This document shows positions 1-11,840 of a DNA stretch of 64,000 nt, in pieces. The notes beneath the pieces are model-generated. The model had not been told where the DNA came from, ran no database searches, and worked only from the letters and a program-made list of their open reading frames with translations. Where the stretch lies: the NCBI GenBank assembly GCA_933228895.1, contig OW121853.1:10174494-10238493 (forward strand), written 5' to 3'. How positions within the stretch are numbered: the stretch's first letter is position 1; every line of letters begins with the position of its first letter. The translations under genes and the position numbers were made by a program. Origin of the DNA: Platycnemis pennipes. Taxonomy: Eukaryota > Arthropoda > Insecta > Odonata > Platycnemididae.

Positions 1-850
1 CTACAACAGTAAGTTGGGAATAGCAAAATATTTTTAACGTCATCACTGAAAATATTATCTTGGAATTTATTTAAGAGATAATGTGGTAATTTCAACCTTT
101 GATCTTACAATGATTCCATTTTAATACATTTAATAGACTGGTTTACCTAATATAGTCCCTTACAAATCTTGCCAATCTTTGCAGCAGACGTTCAAGTTTA
201 TTATTCATGGCTATTTCGTATGGATCCCATATACTGGCAGCGTATTCCAAATGAGGTCTTACATGGGAAAAGTAGCTCATTTCTTGTACATGATCGTCAC
301 ATTTACCCAGTACTCTTTCGATGAATCACAGTTTACGATCAGCTTGACCCATTATTAAAGGTATGTGTTTACCCCAGGAAAGATCATGCGTCAGTCTTAT
401 TTCAACATATTTAATGGATTCCAAGTTTGTTAATTTATTATTGCTTATTATGTAAGTCATTGAAGGATAACCATTCTTTTTCCAAAGATTCACTACTACA
501 CATTTTTTTCAAATTTAATTCCACCCTCCATGCATTACACCATTTTTCATTTGCTTGTAGGTCATCATTTAAATATTCTTTATTGTTTAGACATAGATAT
601 ACACGACTACCTCATCGTAAAATAGAATAAGCTTACTATTTACTGCCTTATTGATATCAGTTATGAACATAAAGAACAAGAGTTGACCTACCACACTACC
701 CTGTGGCACACCCAAAGTGATTTCGATTGCCTGGGAGGTAACACCGACCAATACAATCCTTTGCACGCGATCATAATGAAAATTATTTATCCATGATATA
801 ATATTACTTTCCAACACATAAGATTTTATTTTCCTCAATTAATTTGCTAT
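1..850 (-). mobile_element. 5'-truncated LINE relic: reverse transcriptase and C-terminal region
   Basis: Degenerate non-LTR retrotransposon read on the minus strand. The fragment 838-587 contains the reverse transcriptase block GVPQGSV (692-712), followed by FITDINKAVNSKL and then F-Y-D-E (611-622) where the family has F-A-D-D, so the catalytic aspartate pair is damaged. Further along come a DDLQANEKWCNAWR-like segment near 560-500 and LEYAASIWDPYE (215-250), typical of the region after the polymerase domain in Jockey/CR1/L2-type LINEs. Stops and frameshifts interrupt the frame, for example after VRDYIR near 150, so it is dead. The 3' end lies beyond position 1; the 5' limit near 850 is approximate. 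A second copy in the opposite orientation lies near 4117-4500. Family-level identification is firm; the exact clade is not. Confidence 0.88.
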
Positions 851-3649
851 GCTGGATGGAATGATGGATAAATAAAAACAATACTTTCGGAATAATTTCA
901 CCAATAGTTTTTTTTGGAATTCTCTTTTACAAAACAAAATCCTGGACCTGGTATATCCTGTCCAGGTATAGGATATGAAAAGTGGTATATAGAGCACCAA
1001 AGGGAAATGTGACTTTTCTATAGGTTATGTCCCGGAGTTTTAAAATGTGTGCTATGCATAAGAAGATGGAAACAATTATTTAAAACCTTTCTGCCTTATA
1101 TTCAGTAGGAGAGCAAACGTCCAGCAGCAGCTAATAAATATATGGTAGTTAAGGTTGCCGGTTCAGTATGTTATTAATATTTAGGAAATATTTGCTTTTG
1201 AAGAGATTCACTGGAGAGAAACAAATGATAAACTATCCATTTTTGATACAAGTTATCCACAGAAAGCTATTATTAATTTAGTTAAGCGACACATGGAGAA
1301 GAAATTGGGTAGAGTAAATTTTCTTGTCAAAATTAAAATTTCCCTGTCGATATGTATCTGAAAATAGAAAGAGCAAATTATCGGGTAAATATACATTTTT
1401 ATCATCTTAAAGTTGTTGCAAAATGCACCATGGTGTCATAAGCCCTGATCTCAGGAATCTAAGTTAGGAGTGGGTGTCATGCTAATATCAGGGTGTGGGT
1501 TTCTTCATACCTTGCTGGTGGATAAAGTTAAGAAATATTTGCTAGAGATGTCGCTGATGAAAATATTGCTCAATGAAGTCTCTACCGCCCAGTTACTAGT
1601 GAGTTTTTTAAATAAATAAACATTGATAGTAATTTAATGGTCGCATGAAAAGGATCTTATCATTGATTAGAATAAAATAACAAGGGATATACATGAAGGG
1701 AAGGAATTTAGCTTCATAACAATCCATCTAAAATTAATTATTTTGCAAGTAAAAACTTCCTACAAAAACACATTGCTGTGACTTTTTGAGTGAGAGAGAA
1801 ATTTCTCCACCAAATGTATTTCTGGGAAAAACAGCTATTGCGAATAAGAGTAAATACTTTTGATATCATTTAAAAAGTAACTTGTGGGTAACACATCCAA
1901 TAGATAAGCGGCCAGTTAGGATCCGATAAATAGCAACGGGTGTCTAAGGTCCGTTAAAATAGTTCTAGCAAAATTCTTCTGGGAAAGAATCGAGAAAGGA
2001 AGAGGACCGAGATGTTAAAAATCTCCGTTTTTTTAGGCGTGGTAATTCCCTAGGTCTATGAAGGAGCTTCAGATGGTATCCTAGCGTAAGTCTATATAGT
2101 TCTGGTTTTTCTATGGTTTTATGGTTTATGATTTCTGGTTTTTCTATGGGCTATGGTTCTCATAGGTAGAATTATTCAAATGAATCCGAAGCGAAACATA
2201 TGCAAGCATACATTTTACCATGAACTAAAGTGAATAGTAACCGTCTAACGGTTTGATATATTATTCCTTTTCTACTCGGTATTCTATCAGTATTTATGTT
2301 TAAAAAAACACCAAACAGGCAAGGGTATATAAACAGTTAGGTTAGCGTGCTGCAATTTCGTAGGTGGCTCTTTGAAGAAGGGTTTTTGATTCCACTCTAT
2401 AACTTTCCCACCTTAGGGAAAGAAAAGTAATGATTAACTCATTAAAATACGTAGGTATTCTTTTACATTTTTAAACTCTGCTTGGCAATAACCAACTTTT
2501 TGTCTGAATAAATAATAAGTTTCAATGCTGCATAGCAATATTATTTCTGGCTGCATGCGCTTAGATCTTGCTTGATAATAAATTACTTTGTCCCACACAA
2601 CCTCTAGGAGCCTTGGAGAAAACATCAGGATAGTAGATTTAGAAATAATAGATTTTAGAGTACTTAATTTATGGCGCATGAACATAAGAATGATGAAATC
2701 TAATGATTCCTTTCTAGATTTGCAAAACACATTTAAACCTTAATAGGGTAAAATGTTTTTCATTTATGCAGCCCCTTAAGAATTAAAAGGTTAACTTCTC
2801 ACATAAACTCCTGTTATTGTATTTACGTACACTCATCAATTATTAGTAGACAAGACAACAAAAAGTTAGGGACTGTTAAATAGGAGATCTATTTTGTCAT
2901 GCAATGCCATTCAAACATAAAAGGCAAAGAATCATTGTTTTCAAATTTAAAGGAAAATTCTTAATGCTTGAAGTAGATAATAATTATCATTATCAATGGA
3001 ATGAGGCCTCTGTTTTTATACTTAATGCATTTCGAATTCGTTTGCCAATGCGATACTTAAGAATGTAATTCCATTAATTTCTTTCGCGAAACAAGGTGAA
3101 ACGTCAATTCTCCGTAGAAAAATTGTTTTTAATGCTCCACGAAAGAAATGAACGAGTGAAATTTTCGAAGCAATTGCTACAAGTAAGACAGCATCGTATA
3201 CCCCTAAGAATTAAACTGACCATCGATTCTTTTTTTTTTGTAGTTAATGACGCCAAGAGACTTTAGATTAAGGTCCTCGGGACAACGACGAATATCAGTA
3301 TCAAAATATGATAAAAGTAAATCTTAATCTGACTGAAAGCTTCACGAGTTTTCCACGGGGTCAGGTTTTCCGTTTTGGCCGATGTTTCGATGCTCGAATC
3401 GAGCATTATCAAAATTTCAAAAACGACCTTTCACTCAGAGAAATTACACGTACTTGTTTCCAATTCTATACTGTTATAATATCGACCCACCCGACTGTCA
3501 ACATTCTAGACTCAAGAGCTTTCTCATCCATCATCGTTGCTATTTCCCCGCCCACAGTTTTAAAATTCTCACGAAATCTCACTGCGTGGTCAACAGATGT
3601 ACTACTATCCTCCATGGCAACGGAAGGGCTTATTGCGAGGATAAAAAAG
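851..3649. other. AT-rich sequence without recognised gene
   Basis: No conserved protein or RNA is recognised on either strand. The only structure seen is a short two-copy tandem of TCTGGTTTTTCTATGG (2101-2116 and 2134-2149, period 33) and a T-run at about 3230. Confidence 0.6.
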
Positions 3650-4105
3650 GCTTCGGTCTCGGCGAAGCGTTCGGTGGCCATTGCTTCTTGAAGACAGGGA
3701 GCAGAGTAAGGCGTCCGAGCTCCTTCCTCTCCGGCTCTCCTCGCCGCAACGTTCGCGGGGGAGGCTTCCCTCGGCTTCGCTTGGGAGAGCTCGAGGGGAT
3801 GGGGGGTTGGCTAGAGGGGCAGCGGGGAATGGCGGGGCCGGGTCGTTGCGACGCCCCCCTCCGCCCTTTCCGCCCCGGCGACGCTTGCCGAGGGGGCGGA
3901 GTCTCCGCGACGTCCGATGCGGGGGGCGGGGGAGGACGCCGGTGCGGGGGAGGGGGGAGACGCCCTGAGCCGACGCCCGGCCGCCGCCATAGCGACGCCG
4001 GTCGTCGGGTGGATTAAGATGGCGGAGAGAGGGAGACGCCGAGGCGGGTATCGGGGCGGCCGCGGGGCCGGCGCTCGCACGCCGCTGGCCAGGGCCGGGT
4101 CAAAA
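3650..4105. promoter_or_regulatory. CpG-rich island, possible promoter or first exon
   Basis: A sharply bounded GC- and CpG-rich block in AT-rich surroundings. It contains two ATGGCGG motifs in divergent orientation, ATG at 4019-4021 on plus (AAGATGGCGG, 4016-4025) and at 3988-3990 on minus. AAGATGGCGG matches the YY1/Pho-type motif often found at animal start codons. The plus start opens a 49-residue frame beginning MAERGRRRGGYRGGRG, whose last part runs into LINE sequence. The minus start opens MAAAGRRLRASPP. A half X-box, CCATGGCAAC, lies just upstream at 3612-3621. No splice donor stands out and no protein family is recognised, so promoter function is inferred from composition and motifs only. 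Confidence 0.35.
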
Positions 4106-4510
4106 CCTCGGGAATTCATTTGGAATACGCTGCCAGTGCATGGGATCCCTACGAAATCGGTCTGAATAACGAACTTGAAGTGTGCAGCGAAGATCGGCAA
4201 GATTTGTAAAGGGACGGTACCCTTAACCTTATTAGCGTAACCAGTCTATTGAATGAATTAAAATGGGAATCATTGTAAGATCGCAGGTTGAAATTTAGAC
4301 TTAATCTCTTAAATAAATTCCAAGATAATATTTTCAGTGATGACGTTAAAAATATTTTGCGAGCCCCAACTTACCGTGGTAGACTGGACCATAACTACAA
4401 AATTAGAGAAATTGATTGCCGAACTGACATATTCAAAATATCCTTTTTTACTCGTACAATTAGTGATATGAATAACGGTAGATATGTCCAATACGAGTGA
4501 TTCAATCCAT
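4105..4510 (+). mobile_element. 5'-truncated LINE 3' end, second copy
   Basis: Inverted homologue of the relic at the start of the window: 4117-4375 matches the reverse complement of roughly 1-250. It begins inside HLEYAASAWDPYE (about 4117-4155), loses frame, then reads MKFRLNLLNKFQDNIFSDDV and further residues over 4288-4500. That includes the T-Y-R-G-R-L-D-H and FKISFFTRTI segments typical of the C-terminus of Jockey/CR1/L2-like LINE ORF2. The abrupt start against the CpG island is the usual 5' truncation of target-primed insertion. The 3' UTR, poly-A and target-site duplication could not be delimited. It is non-functional, as no polymerase domain is present. Confidence 0.85.
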
Positions 4511-6381
4511 AGCTTGAGTAGTTGAATGTTGGTGTAAGGACTTGAAACTAAACCAACTAACAAAACGTTTTTTGCATGCATAGTTTGCTATTTTTAACTT
4601 TTTAAATATTGCAGTTTAGACTAATATATCAATACTAATCCTTTAAAATGCATGATATGTTGTGCGTTTGGTGAGAATTCACCCCCTGCCACACACCTAT
4701 GATGTGGCTCGCATGGTATTATGTAGATATATAAACCTCTCCACTCTCCATCTGAATCAGGCCGTCCGAAAGAAAATACTCTGACAAAATCTCATGGAAC
4801 TGTGAACCACTAAAGGAATTGGTAAAGAAGGCGCTACCTGCTCAATGCATGATCTGCCTCTTTATAGATTCTCTCTCTCGTTGGTTGTAACTGCGGTTTG
4901 AATTTCTTCAGGAAATTGGTCTTCGTTTGGTTATTGAAGAGGAAGACGAGTGCTCTTAGACTATTATCGCTGTCCGGAAGTTCTTGCTTTGATCAAATCG
5001 CCCATATTACTAATTTTTCGGAATTTTAAAAATATGATAACACAAATACTACAGAAATACAATTATATTCAATGAATAATGTTGACCTTACGGCAAGCGT
5101 AACAGGTTGAATGAAAAATTCATAGCACCCAAACGCAATAGCAATGTTTTTAGTAGTATCCAATTCACATCAATAGGAATAGCATTGTTCTCTGCAACAC
5201 AACCCAAGGTATTAATACACTGAAACATAAATGTTTAAATTGAAAATTCATGACAAAAATAGCAGGATGTCGATGAACGTTTCCTGAAACGTTGTCTTTA
5301 ACTACAGTAAATTAAAGCACCAAATTTCATATAACCAGGTAATAGAAGGGACGTGGGTTTCAACCACAAAGCATCGCTCGAAGGTACTAATTGGTGATCG
5401 GATTGATGATGGGATGATTATGACCGTAGCCGTTGAAGCACCAAAACCCAATATGTTTCCTAGTATCTTACTCTATATTAGCCTCACTACAATTTTACCC
5501 ACGTTTCCCTCATTTTAAGCACATCATGATTATGTACCTACTAGAAAGGAATGAAATAACTACAATTATGTTAATGGTAGGTTATTCAAGATTCGTCTTT
5601 AGCTTCGATATTTAGCCTTTTTGCAAACTTTGCCGCCCATAAAATATCTTCTAAAGTAGCAAAAAATTATAAGTAGGTAGAATACCAAGCGAGTGCTGAG
5701 TTGTTACTATTTGGGTACAGACGAGGGTCGCGCTACCACTTCATCCACATACTTATCTGAAAGACTTCGGATATTTGGAGGGAAATTTTACCTTATCTAA
5801 ATATTAGACAACAAGAAAAGAAGGAATCTACATATATTTAGCAGTTTAATTTATACGGGGATGTAGACCAAGGATTCACCTTCATAAACTGTGGCATCAT
5901 GGTTTTCATCAGATATTGAAGTAAAATTTAATGAATAAGTTTCCATCAATAAAATTGGACAACCCCCGTACTTCACCCCTGAAAGACACTAATTTTGGAA
6001 CTTTTTCTCTGGTTTAACATTTTCATTCGCTCAAATTCGCTTAATCTTAGCTAATTATAGTTGGATATATTACTTACGCTTACAACTTTGCATATTTCCA
6101 ATACAATTCTTTTTATGAAAAGTAATCCCATTGCAATCTTTCTCATTCTGTTACACTGTTGGGTCATTAGTGGGATGAGAAACCCAAAATATTTCCAATG
6201 CTCTATGAAGAACTTTTCAGCCCATCAAATTTAGAAAGGTTTTTGAGAGAGAAACCACTCTCTGAAGAAGGGATTTGAAGGCAGAGAATGTCAAAATATT
6301 TCACTAAGAAGGAAATCTTTCGGGAAAATAAATTCAGAACATAATAATCTCTTAACGATAAGTACGTTCATACCTTCAAAC
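4511..6381. other. AT-rich sequence without recognised gene
   Basis: Nothing coding is recognised. A perfect 18-bp hairpin (AACGTTTC-CT-GAAACGTT, 5276-5293) contains the CTGAAACGTT string also seen in retroelement end motifs elsewhere in the window, but it has no flanking element structure. Confidence 0.55.
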
Positions 6382-6393
6382 AGTGTTAAGAAA

Positions 6394-6630
6394 TTTATAA
6401 ATAATTCTCGGGTTTATATAGAGTTCGACGGAATATTTATAAATAGTTCTCGTTTCGACGGAATACTCCTCCATCGTCCTCAGAGCCATAATGCTCTGAT
6501 TTATTTATTGCTCTGAGGACGAAGGAGGAGTAGGTATTCCGTCGAAACGTCAGCAACGCAAAATCTTACTCGGCTGGAAACCCGAGAATTAATTATAAAT
6601 ATCATTCACCAAGAAAGGAGAAAAACATAT
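6394..6630 (+). mobile_element. Hairpin retroposon with 12-bp target-site duplication
   Basis: Flanked by the perfect direct repeat AGTGTTAAGAAA (6382-6393 and 6631-6642). Inside, two arms form an imperfect inverted repeat (about 6394-6500 against 6505-6601) with a short AT-rich loop. A one-sided tail of about 29 bp (6602-6630) precedes the right duplication. The right arm reads CTGAGGA, then a GAAGGAGG-like segment, then CCGTC-GAAAC-GTC, the arrangement shared with other hairpins here. The left arm carries an additional partial repeat of TTCGACGGAATA. The 12-bp duplication plus one-sided tail argues for reverse-transcription-based insertion. No protein is encoded. Confidence 0.75.
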
Positions 6631-6799
6631 AGTGTTAAGAAAGTCAAAAAAGAGTTAAAATATCAACGTTGCACGAAGCTATTCATGATTGGTTAATTAT
6701 GATGTCAGTCAGTTGGGATAAGATGTAACTATCCAGTAAAATAGCATTTGTTTCCATATTTCTACCTCCTGCTTGAATCCCTGTCCACTACACCTTTTT

Positions 6800-7260
6800 T
6801 TAAAACACCTGAATGATGATCTGCGTTCCACCCGCTCCATACCCACGTGCTCAACGTGGCGGATGGCGTTCAGGTTTACGTTTCCAGTTGTCTGCGACGT
6901 CGCTCCGAAATAAAAAAGAAACCACTTTCGATCTGATCCCGGGCATCACCCCGGCCTCGGCACGAATGGAGTCACGCGGACGGACGTCGCGTGGCGCTAT
7001 CCGCCGTCGTGCCAGCGCACGCCTGCTCGTGGCCGCCTCGATGAGTGTCGGCGTCTATTGTGAGAGAATTGTCGTGCAGGGAGGAGGAGGTCCAGTCTAA
7101 CGGGTTCTCTCGTCTGTGCGGAGAGAGGAGGCAAGAGGGTCTGACATCGTCCTCCAGGGGGACTGAGGGAGAGAGGGGTCGTTCCCTCTCTCCCCCACCC
7201 CTCTTTGCCACCCTCCGCCACATCCCCTTTAGATGGCGACGTCCCTCTTCCCCATCCCTT
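6800..7260. other. GC/CpG-rich island with purine-to-pyrimidine switch
   Basis: CpG-rich from about 6810 to 7060, then purine-rich on plus (7075-7190), then pyrimidine-rich (7185-7260). Short open frames on both strands are compositional and match no recognised family. A promoter is possible but unsupported by motifs. Confidence 0.4.
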
Positions 7261-9089
7261 TAAGAACCACTCACGTCTGACACCCTGAACAACTCACATG
7301 ACCTCCGCATGGCCCAAATTCCATAATGCCAAGAGTTCTCTTTGTAACTTTTCGCAGTCATTGTCCGTAACTATGCTTTTGATGCGATCCCTAAACAGCT
7401 ATGATTGAAACGTGGATTGCTGAGAAAATAGTGCAAACAGAGTCGAACTTTTTTCCAAGTCGATCTGTTTCAGTAAATTAAAACAAAACTAATGTTCATT
7501 TTTCGCGTTGTTTAGCTCCTTAAATCCACTAAATAAAAAAGTATGCATAGAATTTGGGCAGTAATTTAATTCAGAATATTTTCAGATAACGAACTTAAAG
7601 ATTTAGGTGGTTTGATGAAACGAATAAGCCACGAAAATATAATTACTAAATGTGCTAAATGTATCGACCTATATAGTCCTAATGTAACATGAAGATCTAT
7701 GAACTCATGAATTTTTTACTTGAAACGGAATAATTTAGCGTGTTAATATTAATTTTTCACAGCAATATGGGAGCTGCAGGTAACGCTGAGCATCAGCATT
7801 GCTGTTAAAAAGTTTGTTTCTCTGCACCAATTCATTCTTTTGCCACAACATTTACCCTTCAACTATTGGGTTTCGTTTCCGTATTGATGACATGTTATTA
7901 GAGGTAATCACTTACTTGTTCATGCTGAACGTCCTAAATTTCTACTTTCCAGTGCTTGAATGGCATTCCAGAAATAAAAGATAGCAGATAATTCGGATGG
8001 GAAAATACATAGGCGTAGAATGCTATAGTAGGTATACATTATTAGTCATGGGATCAATAGATAATTGCTGCCAAATTGTTAGACTCTAGAGCAACTTATG
8101 ACTTCCAGAGGAAAGCTATATATTCCCTTCTTGTGATTGGCTATATTACCTCAAACCATTCGCTATTCAATTTCTATATTTAGTACCTGGCTTCATAGGG
8201 AAAGAAACTAGCTTCATACTCTGATTTATGAATTTCAGACGCCATTGGGCTTGGATATTCTTGATCTGCTTCACAAACGGAGAAAACCTTCTGGTGGAAC
8301 ACAAATCTTTCCCTCGGTAAATTTAAATTTATCAAAGAACACTGTGTTTCCTACCTCAAACAGCAAATATAAGCATCTATACTTTACGTCAACACATATA
8401 AAAATACGCAAAAATGAAAACTATGAATCTTTGAAAATAAATAATTTAAATGACTGGATGTATTAGTTCAAAGACACCCTAATTTATTTTCCTAAAAATA
8501 TTCTAAATTATTAATTATTTACAAGGCTCTTTCAATAGCTTTATGAAAGCTATGAGTGCTTTCACTAAATAGTTTAGCAACAGTTAACTAATATTAATTA
8601 AGACTTCACGAATTGTTTCAAAGAACTCATCCTTGCATATTTTATGCATGCTTTCTATCCGAGATGCATAATACTACTTTACCGGCCAACAAAATGTCAC
8701 TACTCTTTTCAGGTATCGAATGCAGGAATATGCTGAAGCACTTCGAAATTCTTCTTATCAATGGTGACCAAACATAGGACATGCAGTCAGAACCTCTCCA
8801 CGACCAAACGGAGAAACAGCTGATTCCTGAGACGCGGCTAAATGCAGAAATGGATGTTAAGAACATCTAACCTCAAGGGTTTCTCCGCAAATCACGTTGG
8901 GAGACTGAGAGAGGAGTATACCATGCTATAAAAGTAGTAAGTCCTAATTTTTATAACAAGACAAAAATAACAACAACAACAAATAAGAAAATCAAAATTA
9001 TATCACAGAAAATAGTTGAAAATTAATCGGCAGCTATACTGGTACCAACATTATTCTCACAAGAAGATTTTTTTAGAATGCAAGTGCAC
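7261..9089. other. AT-rich sequence without recognised gene
   Basis: I see no protein family, RNA gene or repeat here. Short frames such as 8245-8466 are not recognisable. Confidence 0.55.
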
Positions 9090-9379
9090 TGTAAAAAGTA
9101 GATCTGATTTTAAGGCACAAAAGCGATCTGAATTTCAGATGCAACAATTTTAAGACAGGGTATGTTGAATTTCAGCAGTAATATCTTGTCTAAAAATAAG
9201 GCAGGTGAACGACTGAAAATCAGACCATCCTGAATCCTTCTTCCTCTGCTTCCTGCTTAACTGCTCCTGTACCAACCATCCATGTTCCTGCCTCTTCCGC
9301 ACCTTGCATGCGTGTTCCTGCCTTAAACCAGACAGCGCTTAAATTCAGATCGCACTGAAAATCAGATCAACTTTTTACA
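9090..9379. mobile_element. MITE-like element with long inverted ends
   Basis: Perfect terminal TGTAAAAAGT (9090-9099) and ACTTTTTACA (9370-9379). The similarity extends inward as TGTAAAAAGT-A/T-GATCTGATTTT followed by GCGATCTGAATTT on both arms, giving inverted ends of about 50 bp around a non-coding core of some 190 bp. The size and lack of coding sequence fit a non-autonomous DNA element. A target-site duplication could not be identified with confidence, so the exact ends and superfamily are open. Confidence 0.65.
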
Positions 9380-10259
9380 TCATGATGCATTATATTTAGA
9401 GATCAATGAAATTTCTCAAAACAATCCAAAGAGAGAATTTACACTGGACTTCGCCAAGAAGTACAAGATCGGAAACGTTACATATAATAGTAACATAATT
9501 TACACATGCAGGTGAAAAAAATATAATGAAACTAAAATTTGTCTTGAGAACCATTAGATACATTGTATCTCAACCCCTAGAATTTGTGTTGAGATATTTT
9601 TGGTGTACATTATTCCCCATTAAGACAAAAGTAAATACTTTGATGATGTCAGGAAATATTGCAGCACGTTAACACTTAACTCTTGTTGATAGGATACCGA
9701 AATTCACAATCAAATCGTAACTTTTTTCTGTTTGAATTTACGTAACTTTGTTAATTGCATTTGATTTCGCGCGAATGAATTGGCGTTCACAGATTGACAG
9801 CGTTATATGTCACATTAAATCACAGAACAGATGCGCTCTTCATAAATTTAATGAGACTTTTTTGCACTCGACCACGGTTTTCGGACGATTCACGACGAAC
9901 CCTGCTTTCGGGATAGGGTGCAGAAACCATAACCGGTCGCAGATAAATGTGTGAAAATTATGCATTGTGTTTCTCATTAGTAATTAAAGGTGGCACATAT
10001 CATTGCACAAAACATTTTGACCATGTCTAGCATTAATTAGACTATTCATGAAAATGGACCGTAATATGTGTAGTGGGATGGAGAAAAATACAGAATAAAA
10101 AAAAACAGCCATATCAGGCTGGAATAAAAAATAGAACGGAAACAAGAAATAAATCTCAATCTTGTCTCATTCATGTTAAAAAATAAGATTGTCAAGAATC
10201 GTCAATTTAAGTGGTATTCAACAGCCAAAGTCAGCTCCTCTGTCACCGGGAAACGAAAA
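9380..10259. other. AT-rich sequence without recognised gene
   Basis: Nothing recognised. The 68-residue frame at 9748-9954 has no familiar motif. Confidence 0.5.
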
Positions 10260-11515
10260 AAAGTGGAAAGAAAGCCGTAAATCAAGGAGTTGAGGAAGTA
10301 AATGAGAAGGCTGGCGCTCTCAACGCGTGAGGGGTCGGAGAGGGATAGGAGGGGGTGGGATGGTACAAAGGGAACCGCCACCAAGAGGGTATGGGCGGGA
10401 GGTCACCCCATGCCACACTCCCACAGCGTAAAAAATGAGGGGCATGAGAAAAGCGTGGGGCAAAGGAGGAGGGGAACAGACGAAGTGGGAGAGCGTCTCA
10501 CTTAACGAGGGAAGGAAAAAATTAGCTCCGGAAAATTAAATCTAAAAAAAACGGCTCCACCTCTCTCAGCCACCCTACCAGTTCTCTCACCTTTCCTCTT
10601 CCCGTTTTTTTACACCGGTGTGGAAAAAGGGTAAACACTGCTCGGCTCTTAATTCCCATTTGTTTCCCTGTCCCCAGATGTAAATTTGGAAACGGCAATG
10701 AAAGTCCACTTAAAAATCTATTCTTCTTTCTTTTCTTCAAACCCTCTCGCGCATTCCCCCCCCTACAACTGAACCATTCCTCCCCACTCTCATTTTTATT
10801 TCAATTTTTTCCTCGTGATTGCTTTTTTTAATCATTCTTGCAGTCTCCATTCCTCTTCTTATACCAGAACCTCTCCCCCAACCCAACCCCTCTGGACATC
10901 CTTTACTCCTATTTGCATCCCCACCTTCAATCCCATTTTCCACGCACTTGGGAGCCAGGAAGGGACGAAGCGAAGGAGAAAAAAAGAAAGGAAGGCACAC
11001 CTATTGTATTTAAGTGCTCATTTCCTCCCCCTCCCGTGTCCCGTTTCGTGGACTTCGGAGGGGAAGTCGGGGAGTCGTGAGAGTCGTCTCCCCTCCCCCC
11101 CCTGGTCCAGCGACACGTCCTCCATCCCTCATTCGGCAACCGGCCGGCCCTTCACCCCTTTTAGGGCCTTCAACCGCACCTCCCTTCCACACATACTTCC
11201 TCACCGGCCCTTTCTCACTTTCCCACTTCCCCCAAAAGACCTCGACGCACGCAAAATCCGAGCCGTTTTTCGGCTCTTTTATTTCTGCTTTTATTTTCAT
11301 CCCCTCCAACTCCGTAATTAGATGCGTCCACACATACAGGGGTGGAAGGCCCGCGGGAGAGAGGAAAAAAATCCCTTGCGCTCTCATTCCTTTCCCCACC
11401 CCTCCCCACCATATCCCTGGCGCCATCGCTAGCGAACTTGCCTCCAGCTCCACTATCTTCATTTGCCACGTTCTCCCACTGAGAATAATCTCCACCAATG
11501 CAATATCTTCCACGC
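10260..11515. repeat. Strand-asymmetric low-complexity island
   Basis: Purine-rich on plus at 10260-10535, then mostly pyrimidine-rich to about 11510, with a purine interlude at 10950-11010. Overlapping open frames of up to 170 codons on both strands (11010-11526) are Pro/Ser/Thr-rich or Gly/Glu-rich mirror images of the same composition. They are not taken as genes. Confidence 0.6.
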
Positions 11516-11826
11516 TATACGGATAGCCTAGTGAAAATACATATCAAATTTATAGTGTATAAATTAATTTATCTTTTATAATATTCCCCTTTCATTGACC
11601 GAGCATACATAGGGAACAAATTACAAAAACTTACCGAGAGCTTCTTGATTGAGATTTCACTTGGATATAGATTGAGTGCGGGTTTATAGAACATAAATAG
11701 TATCGAGAAAGTTATTAATTAACTTTGGAGAAAAAGACTCAAAGCATTATACTTAAATTAGCAGTTTAAAATTTCTTTCTAACAAAACGTTATTCACTAC
11801 TTCACACGCTTTTACATACTTTGCTC
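11516..11826. other. AT-rich spacer
   Basis: Nothing recognised between the low-complexity island and the left target-site duplication of the next hairpin element. Confidence 0.5.
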
Positions 11827-11840
11827 TATGTGCGTAGAGT

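Noticed and set aside
3382..4017. 211-codon plus frame across the CpG island
   Set aside because: The second half is Gly/Arg/Pro-rich CpG-island translation and the first half matches nothing. Overlapping frames exist on both strands.
5276..5293. Perfect 18-bp hairpin as another mobile hairpin element
   Set aside because: No long arms, tail or flanking duplication; short palindromes of this size are expected by chance in 64 kb.
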